This document shows, in pieces, positions 1-6,928 of a DNA stretch of 7,094 bases (positions are counted from its first letter, which is position 1; each line of letters starts with the position of its first letter). Below the pieces are notes generated by a model. It searched no databases. It was not told where the DNA came from and saw only the letters and a list, made by a program, of their open reading frames with translations. The stretch is from NCBI GenBank assembly GCA_937950565.1, contig CALFCS010000158.1, positions 1 to 7,094 of the forward strand, read 5' to 3'. This DNA is from an uncultured Lachnospiraceae bacterium. GTDB lineage: Bacteria; Bacillota; Clostridia; Lachnospirales; Lachnospiraceae. Position numbers and translations under genes: made by a program.

Positions 1-473
1 CTCTGCCATTCCTGCCAGTTCTTTGTATAACGAAATACTACATGTATAATAATGTCACTCCAGAAAAATGCCCATAAAAACCAGATTGCACCGATCATCC
101 AGACTGTAAAGAACCATTTACTTCCATCTACACCATATCCAAAAACTGCACCAATCATTGTATTTAAGCACAAATTCCGAATATTCTGAACCGTCCAGCC
201 CTGTAAGTACGCACTGACTGCCCTTCCAAGAATTACACATACACTCGTAATGTAATATGGAACAAGCAGCTTTTTAATATTGCCTGTAATGGTTTTTTTG
301 ATACTCTTTTCGCGGAATAACAGTCCTGAAGCAATGAAAAATAATGGCATATGAAACGCAAAAATATAATCATTGACCTTAAGACCAATCAGCGAATGTC
401 CGAGAATCACCAGATATATGGCAATTCCTTTTGTAACATCAATCCAGCTTATTCTTTGTTTTGTTTTTTCCAT
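1..473 (-). CDS. Acyltransferase-3 family membrane protein (fucose 4-O-acetylase-like), 3' end cut by window edge
   Basis: Translating the minus strand from ATG at 473 gives 157 codons open to the window edge, beginning MEKTKQRISWIDVTKGIAIY. Family marks seen: IDVTKG followed by a hydrophobic helix ending in LGHS, which places Lys15 ten residues before His26, the spacing of the R/K-x10-H motif of acyltransferase-3 enzymes; then FHMPLFFIASG at residues 40-50. Further hydrophobic segments follow near residues 71-83 and 120-147. Known of the family: multi-pass membrane enzymes of about 330-400 residues that transfer acetyl or other acyl groups to sugars, as in OatA, WecH and fucose 4-O-acetylases; only the N-terminal part is present here. 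The start lies 2 bases after the lysozyme stop (TAA-AG-ATG) with only a weak ribosome site, so translational coupling is likely. Inferred role: O-acylation of the galactofuranose polymer or of peptidoglycan. Family call firm, substrate unknown. Confidence 0.85.
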   Translation of the reverse strand, partial: MEKTKQRISWIDVTKGIAIYLVILGHSLIGLKVNDYIFAFHMPLFFIASGLLFREKSIKKTITGNIKKLLVPYYITSVCVILGRAVSAYLQGWTVQNIRNLCLNTMIGAVFGYGVDGSKWFFTVWMIGAIWFLWAFFWSDIIIHVVFRYTKNWQEWQ

Positions 474-475
474 CT

Positions 476-1966
476 TTAAAATCCATACCAGAAGTTCATA
501 TCGACATTACCTTCTATACCGTTTACATGTCCGGTGCTTGTATACTGCCACATAATCCAGTCACCTTCCGGAACCTCAGATGTATCTTCTTTATACCATG
601 CGAGCCACTTATAAGCCTGAATCTCACTCTGGATCAATACATTCTGGAAATAATTCCAGTTAGCATACACACCGGCAGTATAACCTGCGCGGCTGACTCT
701 GTCCATTACAGTGACTGCTATACGGGTAATCAGTTCCCTGCCCTCTGAGCTGTATGGATCAATATCATATTTGGTATAATATTCTGTATCTTCGATATCA
801 ATATACACACCCAATACCGGATTAAATCCCTGTAACATTCTTAAAATATGATTTGCTTCGCTGTTTGCCTCATCTTCATTGACTGCATACGAATACAGAT
901 ATACACCATACGGAATACCTACGCGTTCGCATTCCTGCATATTGCGTACTGCCCATACATCATCCTGATCTGTATCATCATTTCCGTAACCGACACGGAT
1001 AATGGCAAATTTAATCCCGTCTGCTTTTACGGCATCCCAGTCAATTTCTCCGTTGTGCTTTGATACATCAATTCCGACGGATGACTTCTGAAGCGGCGTT
1101 GCCAGACCATTTTTAACAATATATGTAATTCCTACATAGGTATATTCACCGTCATAACTATAATTAATTGTACCGTTTTCAAAATACCATGAACCATAGC
1201 TGTTTGAAGCAACACCCGTAAAAGTGCCATCGACTCCGCCGCTGCTTACATACCACCAGCCATACTCATTTGCTGCCATTCCATTATATGTAAAGTCAAT
1301 TGTTCCGTTCGAAATATACCACCAGCCATACTCGTTATCTGCAAGGCCTTCATAGCTTCTGTCAAGAAAACCGTTTATCAGATAGTACCAGTTTCCATCA
1401 TAAACAGTCATTCCGGTATAATCTCTGTCTAAGACACCATTTGTCACATACCACCAGTCATATCCTAACTGTGCCATGCCTGTATACGATAAATCTACAG
1501 TACCGTTATCAACATACCACCAGCCATACTCATTATATCCAAGTCCGGTATATGAAAAATCAATTTCACCGGCATTCATATACCACCAGCCGTATTCATT
1601 TAATGCAAGACCGGTAAAATCTGTATCTACTTTATTCTGATTCAGATACCACCAGCTGCCGCTTGCATTTACCATACCGTTGTAACTGAAATCAATTGTG
1701 CCATTGACTACATACCACGGCTCACCGTTTACATCAGCAATACCCGTATAGGATAAATCCAATGCACCATTGTTCATATACCACCAGCCATATTCATTAA
1801 CAGCCATCCCGGTATAAGAATTATCACGCTGTCCAGCGGTATAACATACCCATTCATCATTTTCCATCTGGAGCATATGTTCTGCCGCCTGCGCGCTTAC
1901 CGGATGCAAACTAAAGCAAAACATAAACAACAGTGCAGCCACTGCGCCTACGAATGTCTTTTTCAT
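476..1966 (-). CDS. Secreted GH25 lysozyme (N-acetylmuramidase) with N-terminal 22-residue aromatic repeats
   Basis: The protein is 496 residues. The start chosen is ATG at 1966, preceded by AGAGGT with short spacing (4 bases after GAGG) and opening a clean signal peptide: MKK, a hydrophobic stretch, and cleavage near VSA-QA/AQA-A (residues 24-28). In-frame starts at 1984 (ATG) and 1996 (TTG) exist but lack a ribosome site. Residues 51-270 are ten tandem 22-residue repeats, followed by a partial eleventh to about 287. Residues 297-496 form a complete GH25 domain: GIDVSKHNG at 298-306 with the family's N-terminal Asp (D300), the catalytic DxE in YIDIED (D390, E392), and a terminal NVDMNFW. GH25 enzymes cleave the beta-1,4 bond between MurNAc and GlcNAc in peptidoglycan. 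The repeats, rich in Trp, Tyr and Gly, resemble wall or glycan-binding repeats of clostridial surface proteins. Inferred role: wall remodelling linked to the polysaccharide made upstream. No sortase motif or C-terminal anchor is present. It could instead be a general autolysin. Confidence 0.93.
   Translation of the reverse strand: MKKTFVGAVAALLFMFCFSLHPVSAQAAEHMLQMENDEWVCYTAGQRDNSYTGMAVNEYGWWYMNNGALDLSYTGIADVNGEPWYVVNGTIDFSYNGMVNASGSWWYLNQNKVDTDFTGLALNEYGWWYMNAGEIDFSYTGLGYNEYGWWYVDNGTVDLSYTGMAQLGYDWWYVTNGVLDRDYTGMTVYDGNWYYLINGFLDRSYEGLADNEYGWWYISNGTIDFTYNGMAANEYGWWYVSSGGVDGTFTGVASNSYGSWYFENGTINYSYDGEYTYVGITYIVKNGLATPLQKSSVGIDVSKHNGEIDWDAVKADGIKFAIIRVGYGNDDTDQDDVWAVRNMQECERVGIPYGVYLYSYAVNEDEANSEANHILRMLQGFNPVLGVYIDIEDTEYYTKYDIDPYSSEGRELITRIAVTVMDRVSRAGYTAGVYANWNYFQNVLIQSEIQAYKWLAWYKEDTSEVPEGDWIMWQYTSTGHVNGIEGNVDMNFWYGF
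1106..1816 (-). repeat. Ten in-frame 66-bp tandem repeats plus a partial eleventh in the lysozyme gene
   Basis: The ten full units span 1157-1816 (residues 51-270) and each is exactly 22 residues; a degenerate 17-residue unit follows (1106-1156). The common pattern is Y-T/N-G-M/L-A, then NEYGWWY, then two variable residues, NG, two variable residues, D, one residue, S/T. Units 1, 4, 5, 8 and 9 contain NEYGWWY exactly; units 2, 3, 6, 7 and 10 vary in the first half but keep the aromatic W/Y-Y pair. At DNA level the plus-strand string TACCACCAGCCATA recurs with small changes, so unequal recombination could change copy number. The exact period without insertions indicates a regular repeating fold. 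Confidence 0.9.
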
Positions 1967-2040
1967 CTTACCTCTTTTCCGCATGAAATATCGCAATTTC
2001 CATGCCCGTCAAACACTATCTACATTTTCCCTTTATGTAA

Positions 2041-3804
2041 TCAGCGTGCATACAAATTGAGGATCTCCTGGTCCATAATATTGTTTGGCATACTGTTAAA
2101 CATATTACTGTGGCACTCAATTGCATACCACTCACTGCCAAGAATCGTATTGTCAAATACGTCATTACAATAAGATTCCACTGCTAAAAACACACCGGCA
2201 TAATTGCTTCCCGTCACTATATTTCTGCATACAATATTTTCATAGGAAGCTGTAAAGTCCAGTCCTTTAACCGGTTCATCCGGCGTACTTTCATGTCCAA
2301 TTTCAATTCCAAAGAAATGGAAATCATCACTTTTTCCTTTATTATTATCTGATACAGAATTTTCCATAATAATATTGCGGTATGCGGAACGCACCATCTT
2401 CACACCGCTTCCGTAATTCTGCGTAACATTGTTATTGACAATCGTATTATATGCCGAATTATCAATCGAAATGCCCGGAAGCTTTGCCGGTGACGAACCA
2501 TCTGACAGACGTCCAAACGTCGTTACAAAGTCCGCTTCTAAATCTTCATCGGACTGTCTTAGACGTCCGCCGTTTTCTTTGACAATATTGTTGCTGACAT
2601 ACGCACCGAATGTACCGTAATCCAGACACATACCCTCTTTATCATTCTGATAAATAATATTTTCAACAATATAAATCTGATATGCCCCATCGGAATAAAT
2701 ACCTGATGAATTATTATGTTTTACATTATTCTGATATAACACAATATCATGCGGCGTATCTAACAGGTTATATAAATGTTCATCTTTAAACTCATTATAC
2801 GCCGTATAATAATCGTCAATTTCCATGGAAGTCATTACAATCCCGGCTGTGAGGTTTCTGGTGCCGTAATTATCAACGACATCATTTCCTGCAATAATAC
2901 CATTACTGATATTTCCATTCAGAAAAACTGCGCCGTTACCATTATACGAAACCGTATTGTTTCTGATTGTGAAATTCTTGTTTTCACCCATCATAACCAG
3001 TCCCTTATAAAGAGCATTGGAAATGGTACAGTTTTCGATTGTAAATGTATTGCTTCTGATAATATAAATACCGTACTCATAACAGCCCGCTGTCAGATTC
3101 AGGTTATACAGTGCAAAATTCGTACAGTCTTCTGCAATTACTGCCTGTGCCACGCGGTCATCCGTGCTTCCTGTAAATGTAACTCCTGCTGCATCCAGCG
3201 CAATACCGGATTTCATGCTGATTGGTTCATCCATCCGTACCGTACTGCTCTCAATTGTAATATATGCATCCGTACTCTGTGCAATCAGGGTATTTAACTG
3301 GGAAGCTGTGCTTCCTGTAAAGGAAATTTTATCTGAAAATGTATTTTCTTTCTGCATTGTGTCTGAAACCCGGTTGTATACATTTTTCCAGTTGAGTTCC
3401 GGTGTCTCAAAGGACGCCGTATCAATACCGAGCTTTTCAATCTTTTGTAACACCTGAAGATTCCCCATATATTTTTTTGAATCTTCTGCTGCCATTCTCG
3501 ATAATGCCGGAAGCTTGTTGGCTGTCATAATGCTGTAACAATCTGCCGGTGATATTTTCATTGCTGCACTGTCCACGTCATAATCCAGCAACTGTACCGC
3601 TTTATCATAAGCCTGCTGCTCTGCTTTCTCCTGTGCATCAATCACTGCTTTCTTACGGTTATAAGCTTCCTCCTGTGCCGCCGCAGTATCGGGATTTGCC
3701 GGCTTTTGCCTGCCGGATTCCCAGACTGCTACAATGCCGATAACCGCAAGGTATACAATCACCGCCGCAATGATTATCCTCTTTTTATTCCTTCGCTTTT
3801 TCAA
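2041..3804 (-). CDS. Membrane-anchored right-handed parallel beta-helix protein (pectate-lyase/NosD-like fold)
   Basis: The protein is 587 residues from a TTG start at 3804, chosen because GGAGGAG lies 7 bases upstream (3810-3816) and no in-frame ATG is near. The order is: a basic tail (KKRRNKKR, residues 2-9); one hydrophobic helix at about 10-28, with no obvious cleavage site, so a signal anchor; an Ala/Gln/Glu/Lys-rich, probably helical stalk at about 40-75; a linker; then from about 160 a beta-helix. Its first part (ISFTGSTASQLNTLI, then a predicted strand cap to about 212) resembles the N-terminal cap of pectate-lyase-like helices. After that come many PbH1-type turns rich in Asn, such as FTIENCTISN, FTIRNNTVSYNG, IAGNDVVDN, VENIIYQND and IVNNNVTQN. 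Two longer loops interrupt the turns at about 326-351 and 411-443. Known members of this fold are polysaccharide lyases, epimerases, hydrolases, or binding proteins. I see no diagnostic catalytic set, so the activity is unknown. Its place between a galactofuranosyltransferase and a lysozyme suggests action on an exported glycan (inference). Confidence 0.85.
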   Translation of the reverse strand: MKKRRNKKRIIIAAVIVYLAVIGIVAVWESGRQKPANPDTAAAQEEAYNRKKAVIDAQEKAEQQAYDKAVQLLDYDVDSAAMKISPADCYSIMTANKLPALSRMAAEDSKKYMGNLQVLQKIEKLGIDTASFETPELNWKNVYNRVSDTMQKENTFSDKISFTGSTASQLNTLIAQSTDAYITIESSTVRMDEPISMKSGIALDAAGVTFTGSTDDRVAQAVIAEDCTNFALYNLNLTAGCYEYGIYIIRSNTFTIENCTISNALYKGLVMMGENKNFTIRNNTVSYNGNGAVFLNGNISNGIIAGNDVVDNYGTRNLTAGIVMTSMEIDDYYTAYNEFKDEHLYNLLDTPHDIVLYQNNVKHNNSSGIYSDGAYQIYIVENIIYQNDKEGMCLDYGTFGAYVSNNIVKENGGRLRQSDEDLEADFVTTFGRLSDGSSPAKLPGISIDNSAYNTIVNNNVTQNYGSGVKMVRSAYRNIIMENSVSDNNKGKSDDFHFFGIEIGHESTPDEPVKGLDFTASYENIVCRNIVTGSNYAGVFLAVESYCNDVFDNTILGSEWYAIECHSNMFNSMPNNIMDQEILNLYAR

Positions 3805-3816
3805 TGTTGCTCCTCC
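3802..3816 (-). promoter_or_regulatory. Ribosome binding site and TTG start of the beta-helix gene
   Basis: On the minus strand GGAGGAG is followed, 7 bases after GGAGG, by TTG and then AAA AAG CGA. The strong site makes TTG the natural start despite being a rare initiator. The site sits inside the 26-base gap after the glycosyltransferase stop at 3831, fitting an operon in which each gene keeps its own ribosome site. Confidence 0.8.
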
Positions 3817-3830
3817 ATACCACAGACATT

Positions 3831-5696
3831 TTACTGCTTATCCAGTCCGAGGTATTTACTCCAGAACTGAATGTTTTTAATTTCATTTCCACGCTTTAAG
3901 AAATCTTTTTTCGCTTTATTGTATTTAAAGTCAATCTGAATGGTAAGTCCCAGTACCTGGAAAAACTTTGCAACAGCCTGACCCCAGCTTCTTTCACATT
4001 CAAATGCTTTATTGGCTGTTACATCGTAAAATACAATCTTTTTTGCTCTCCATACTGCCGGGAATGTTACCTGTGCCATGGATACAATACGGATATGCTT
4101 CGCCGGAAGCAGATAACCGTTTAAGGTCAGCTTACGCACGATATTGTGCAGTATGCTTAACTTTGTCGTTCTGGATGCCTCGTATGTCTTATAGTGGAAC
4201 GGCACACTAATCTGGTCCATCGGCACTGCCTTATAGCCTGCTGCCATAATTTCCTTGTGCAGTTTTTCACCGTCTGTACTTAAGAAGAAATCCACACCCT
4301 TTAAGAAATCCCTGACACCTCTGGTATGTAAATCCACATTCTTATAGCGGTAGAACTTACACTCTCTGCGCCACTGTCCCCAGACTGCCTTCTTTAACTG
4401 TGCCTTGCCCCAGTCTGGGAAGTGGAATGTATTGTCCACCAGTCTGTTACGGATAATGTAGTATTCCAAAAATGAAGAATATTTATTTTCAAAAGGTTCA
4501 TGCCATACGCAGATACCGTTCATCAAAATCAGATGCTTCATGTTGCGCAGGCCGTATTCAAGGTCATCGCCACGGATAAAAATTGGCAGCGGCAGATTTT
4601 CCTCTGATACAACGTCCATTGGGAAACAGCAGTACCACCATGCATTAAATTCCGTATATTCTTCAATTTCATTAAAGAGGCAGTCCCATGTCACATTCAT
4701 GTTTAAGTTGGACTTATTGGAAATCAAATTCCCGGCATTCCATGATGCGCCGGATTCCACCTGTATATTCGGCTTATCAATGCGAAGCATTGCACCGCCG
4801 ATAAACGCATCGGCATATTCATCCTTTAACAGCGAAAGAATCGTATAGGTCTTTTCAATGGATTCTGTATCGATTGTAATATCATCATCCATTAACAGCG
4901 CATGGGTAATGCCGTGCGGATTGCCGTTCTTTAAGATTTCCATAAGACCTCTTGTAAATCCGCCCGCACCGCCGGTATTTTTGTTGCGTACAATATGAAT
5001 CTTGTCACTGCCAAGCTTGTCAATATCCAATGTCTGTCCGTTATCGGATACAAAAACCTCGAGATGTTCCTGTAACGGGCTGTCCGGATTGTTAAATACA
5101 TGCGCATTTAACAGTCCGATATTCTTTTCAATATAACGTTCACGCTTAAAGGTACAGATATCAATCCCGATTTTAGGCTGTCTTGCAGGCTTTTCAATCG
5201 CCGTATCCTCGTAGTAACCGCCGTAAAGCGCAGCACCGTCTGAGAGTGCAGTCACTTCAAAATAGAGCATGCCTTTTTCTTCATTGCCGAATGGGAATGA
5301 ATAGAAGCTTCTCTCTGTCGTATGCACTTCCTGTCTTACCAGCTCTTTCTTTAAAACTTCACCGTGAAGGAAAAGCTTGCTTGAAAGTGTCACCAGCACA
5401 TCACCCTGTAATTCCAGATTGATGGATACTTCTTTTACCTGTGTGTACTTTCTCCACTTTTCAATAGAAAAGCCGTTAAAATACGTATCAAATTCCACTT
5501 TACCGCCTTTATCCAGCGAAAAGCCTCCGCCCGGCATCATATAGACTTTGCTGCGGTTGATAAAGTTTAAATCGCTTTTTAAATGATTCTCATCTCTGTT
5601 GATGTTAAAATCATCATCAATCACATTGGTGTGCAGATATAATTTTTCCTCGGTGCATAATCCCTCTGTCGGCCAAAGTATTTTCTGAAGCTTCAT
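3831..5696 (-). CDS. GlfT2-like galactofuranosyltransferase (GT2 family)
   Basis: The protein is 621 residues, close to mycobacterial GlfT2 (about 637), which extends galactan with Galf from UDP-Galf in the cytoplasm. It has no signal peptide or transmembrane helix. Seen: an N-terminal beta-rich region (about 1-170; MKLQKILWP opening, PGGGFSLDKGG at 55-65) like the GlfT2 N-terminal domain; a GT-A domain from about 175 (IGIDICTFKRE, VSDNG at 216-220, NTGGAGGFTRG at 240-250); the metal-binding DDD at 270-272; NAWWYCCFP at 351-359; RGDDLEYGLR at 375-384 with the probable catalytic acid; and VWHEPFENKYS with His399. These match in order and spacing the DDD, Trp pair, DD and His known in GlfT2. 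A C-terminal helical region follows (about 430-621). The start ATG has GGGAG 12 bases upstream, rather far. It follows glf, which makes its donor. Linkage specificity and acceptor cannot be read from the sequence. Confidence 0.92.
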   Translation of the reverse strand: MKLQKILWPTEGLCTEEKLYLHTNVIDDDFNINRDENHLKSDLNFINRSKVYMMPGGGFSLDKGGKVEFDTYFNGFSIEKWRKYTQVKEVSINLELQGDVLVTLSSKLFLHGEVLKKELVRQEVHTTERSFYSFPFGNEEKGMLYFEVTALSDGAALYGGYYEDTAIEKPARQPKIGIDICTFKRERYIEKNIGLLNAHVFNNPDSPLQEHLEVFVSDNGQTLDIDKLGSDKIHIVRNKNTGGAGGFTRGLMEILKNGNPHGITHALLMDDDITIDTESIEKTYTILSLLKDEYADAFIGGAMLRIDKPNIQVESGASWNAGNLISNKSNLNMNVTWDCLFNEIEEYTEFNAWWYCCFPMDVVSEENLPLPIFIRGDDLEYGLRNMKHLILMNGICVWHEPFENKYSSFLEYYIIRNRLVDNTFHFPDWGKAQLKKAVWGQWRRECKFYRYKNVDLHTRGVRDFLKGVDFFLSTDGEKLHKEIMAAGYKAVPMDQISVPFHYKTYEASRTTKLSILHNIVRKLTLNGYLLPAKHIRIVSMAQVTFPAVWRAKKIVFYDVTANKAFECERSWGQAVAKFFQVLGLTIQIDFKYNKAKKDFLKRGNEIKNIQFWSKYLGLDKQ

Positions 5697-5726
5697 CTTA
5701 ATTCATTTCTCCCATTCTAACTATTC

Positions 5727-5743
5727 TACTCTTTTACAGAGTA
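5727..5743 (-). other. Small hairpin in the glf-glycosyltransferase gap
   Basis: On the minus strand TACTCT and AGAGTA (6 pairs) flank the loop GTAAA within the 69-base gap (5697-5765). It is A/T-rich, weak and not followed by a T tract, so it is not an intrinsic terminator. It may affect message stability or mean nothing. The rest of the gap is purine-rich, with the ribosome-site candidate GGGAG at 5709-5713. Confidence 0.35.
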
Positions 5744-5765
5744 TTTATCTTTATCTTTCCCTTAT

Positions 5766-6863
5766 TTACAGTTCTTTTTCACACATTTCAAGTGCTGCGG
5801 CAATCACCTTATCCATATCGTAGTACTTGTATCCGCCAAGACGTCCGCCGAAGATGACCTTGTGTTCCTTGTCGGCAAGCTCCTTGTACTGCTGATACAG
5901 TGCATTGTTCTTATCATTATTGACCGGATAGTACGGCTCGTCGCCCTTCTTCCATTCGCTTGAGTACTCTCTTGAAATAATGGTTGTCGGCTGCTTGCCG
6001 AATTCAAAGTGCTTATGCTCAATAATTCTTGTATACGGCACTTCTCTTTCTGTGTAGTTGACAACGGCATTTCCCTGATAATTTTCCATCGGAAGTTCTT
6101 CTGTTTCAAAACGTACGGAACGGTATTCAAGTACACCCAGCTTATAATCATAGAACTGGTCAATCATACCGGTGTATACAATCTTATCTGCCATTGCATC
6201 AAATTCTTCTCTGTTGTCAAGGTAATTCGTATTTAAACGGACTTCAATGCCGTCTAACATCTTTTCTACAATCTTTGTGTAACCGCCAATCGGGATACCC
6301 TGATATCTGTCGTTGAAGTAGTTGTTATCATAGATAAAACGAAGCGGCAGACGCTTGATGATAAAGGACGGTAAATCCTTGCAGTCACGTCCCCACTGCT
6401 TTTCGGTGTAACCCTTAATCAGCTTTTCATAAACGTCTTTTCCAACTAAGGAAAGTGCCTGTTCTTCAAGGTTCTTTGGCTCTGTAATATTTAAGTCTGC
6501 AATCTGTGATGCAATAATGTCCTTTGCTTCCTGTGGTGTTGCAATATTCCACATTTTGCTGAAGGTATTCATGTTAAACGGCAGATTGTAGAGTTCATTC
6601 TTATATCTTGCTACCGGTGAGTTGATATAGTTGTTAAATTCCGCAAACTGATTAACATATTCCCAGATTTTCTTATCAGATGTATGAAAAATATGCGCAC
6701 CGTATTTATGCACATTAATGCCGGATACATTTTCACAGTAAATGTTACCTGCAATATGGTCTCTCTTATCAATCACCAGACAGGTCTTTCCCTTCTTTTT
6801 GGCTTCATATGCAAAAACTGCACCGTAAAGACCTGCACCTACTACTAAATAATCATACTTCAT
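5766..6863 (-). CDS. glf: UDP-galactopyranose mutase
   Basis: The enzyme is FAD-dependent and cytosolic, interconverting UDP-galactopyranose and UDP-galactofuranose, the donor for galactofuranosyltransferases. The 365-residue length is typical of bacterial UGM. Seen: an N-terminal FAD-binding motif VVGAGLYGAVFA (residues 7-18, GxGxxG at 9-14); IDKRDHIAGN (31-40); HKYGAHIFHT (52-61); GYTEKQWGRDCKDLP (151-165) with the active-site Trp157; IKRLPLRF (169-176) with Arg171; EVPYTRIIEHKHFE (274-287) with Arg279; and the C-terminal FAD and substrate motif GRLGGYKYYDMD (340-351). Arg171, Arg279 and the Tyr pair 347-348 correspond to the diphosphate-binding residues of Klebsiella UGM. The ATG at 6863 has a near-ideal AAGGAGGA site 7 bases upstream (6871-6878). 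It is the first gene after the putative promoter, with its donor-using enzyme 69 bases downstream. Confidence 0.98.
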   Translation of the reverse strand: MKYDYLVVGAGLYGAVFAYEAKKKGKTCLVIDKRDHIAGNIYCENVSGINVHKYGAHIFHTSDKKIWEYVNQFAEFNNYINSPVARYKNELYNLPFNMNTFSKMWNIATPQEAKDIIASQIADLNITEPKNLEEQALSLVGKDVYEKLIKGYTEKQWGRDCKDLPSFIIKRLPLRFIYDNNYFNDRYQGIPIGGYTKIVEKMLDGIEVRLNTNYLDNREEFDAMADKIVYTGMIDQFYDYKLGVLEYRSVRFETEELPMENYQGNAVVNYTEREVPYTRIIEHKHFEFGKQPTTIISREYSSEWKKGDEPYYPVNNDKNNALYQQYKELADKEHKVIFGGRLGGYKYYDMDKVIAAALEMCEKEL

Positions 6864-6871
6864 TTTTTAAT

Positions 6872-6928
6872 CCTCCTTGTTTTGCGAAGCAAAATGCGAC
6901 TGCCCCCAAGCAGGAGCAGAGGATTTTA
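6872..6928 (-). repeat. Leader repeat, copy A (57 bp, glf-proximal)
   Basis: On the plus strand it runs from CCTCCTTG to AGGATTTTA. Inside are a perfect hairpin TTTTGC-GAA-GCAAAA (6880-6894) and a second stem between CTGC and GCAG (6900-6913). Its plus-left end supplies the glf ribosome site. It aligns with copy B along its whole length except that GA stands where copy B has a palindromic insert. It is directly adjacent to copy B. Confidence 0.85.

Noticed and set aside
1157..1816. Regular 66-bp periodicity that could suggest a CRISPR or satellite array
   Set aside because: The period is a whole number of codons, the frame is open throughout, and the units are adjacent protein repeats with no unique spacers.
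1967..2040. Possible internal promoter before the lysozyme gene (minus-strand TTGACG)
   Set aside because: TTGACG is a fair -35 box, but at 16-17 bases the -10 candidates (TATTTC, ATTTCA) match poorly. The gap otherwise shows only the lysozyme ribosome site.
2776..3297. Plus-strand 173-residue ORF opposite the beta-helix gene
   Set aside because: It is antisense to a clear gene, rich in Ile and Cys as expected of a reverse shadow of Asn-rich coding, and has no ribosome site or domain.
5698..5715. Five-codon minus-strand ORF (MGEMN) ending one base before the glycosyltransferase start
   Set aside because: It is too short to separate from chance, and the only ribosome-like bases lie inside it; no regulatory logic is visible.
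5727..5743. Hairpin after glf as an intrinsic terminator
   Set aside because: Only six mostly A/T pairs with no following T tract on the transcribed strand; the next gene starts 31 bases further on.
5804..6163. Minus-strand 119-residue ORF inside glf
   Set aside because: It overlaps the well-supported UDP-galactopyranose mutase in another frame and has an unnatural composition without recognisable motifs.
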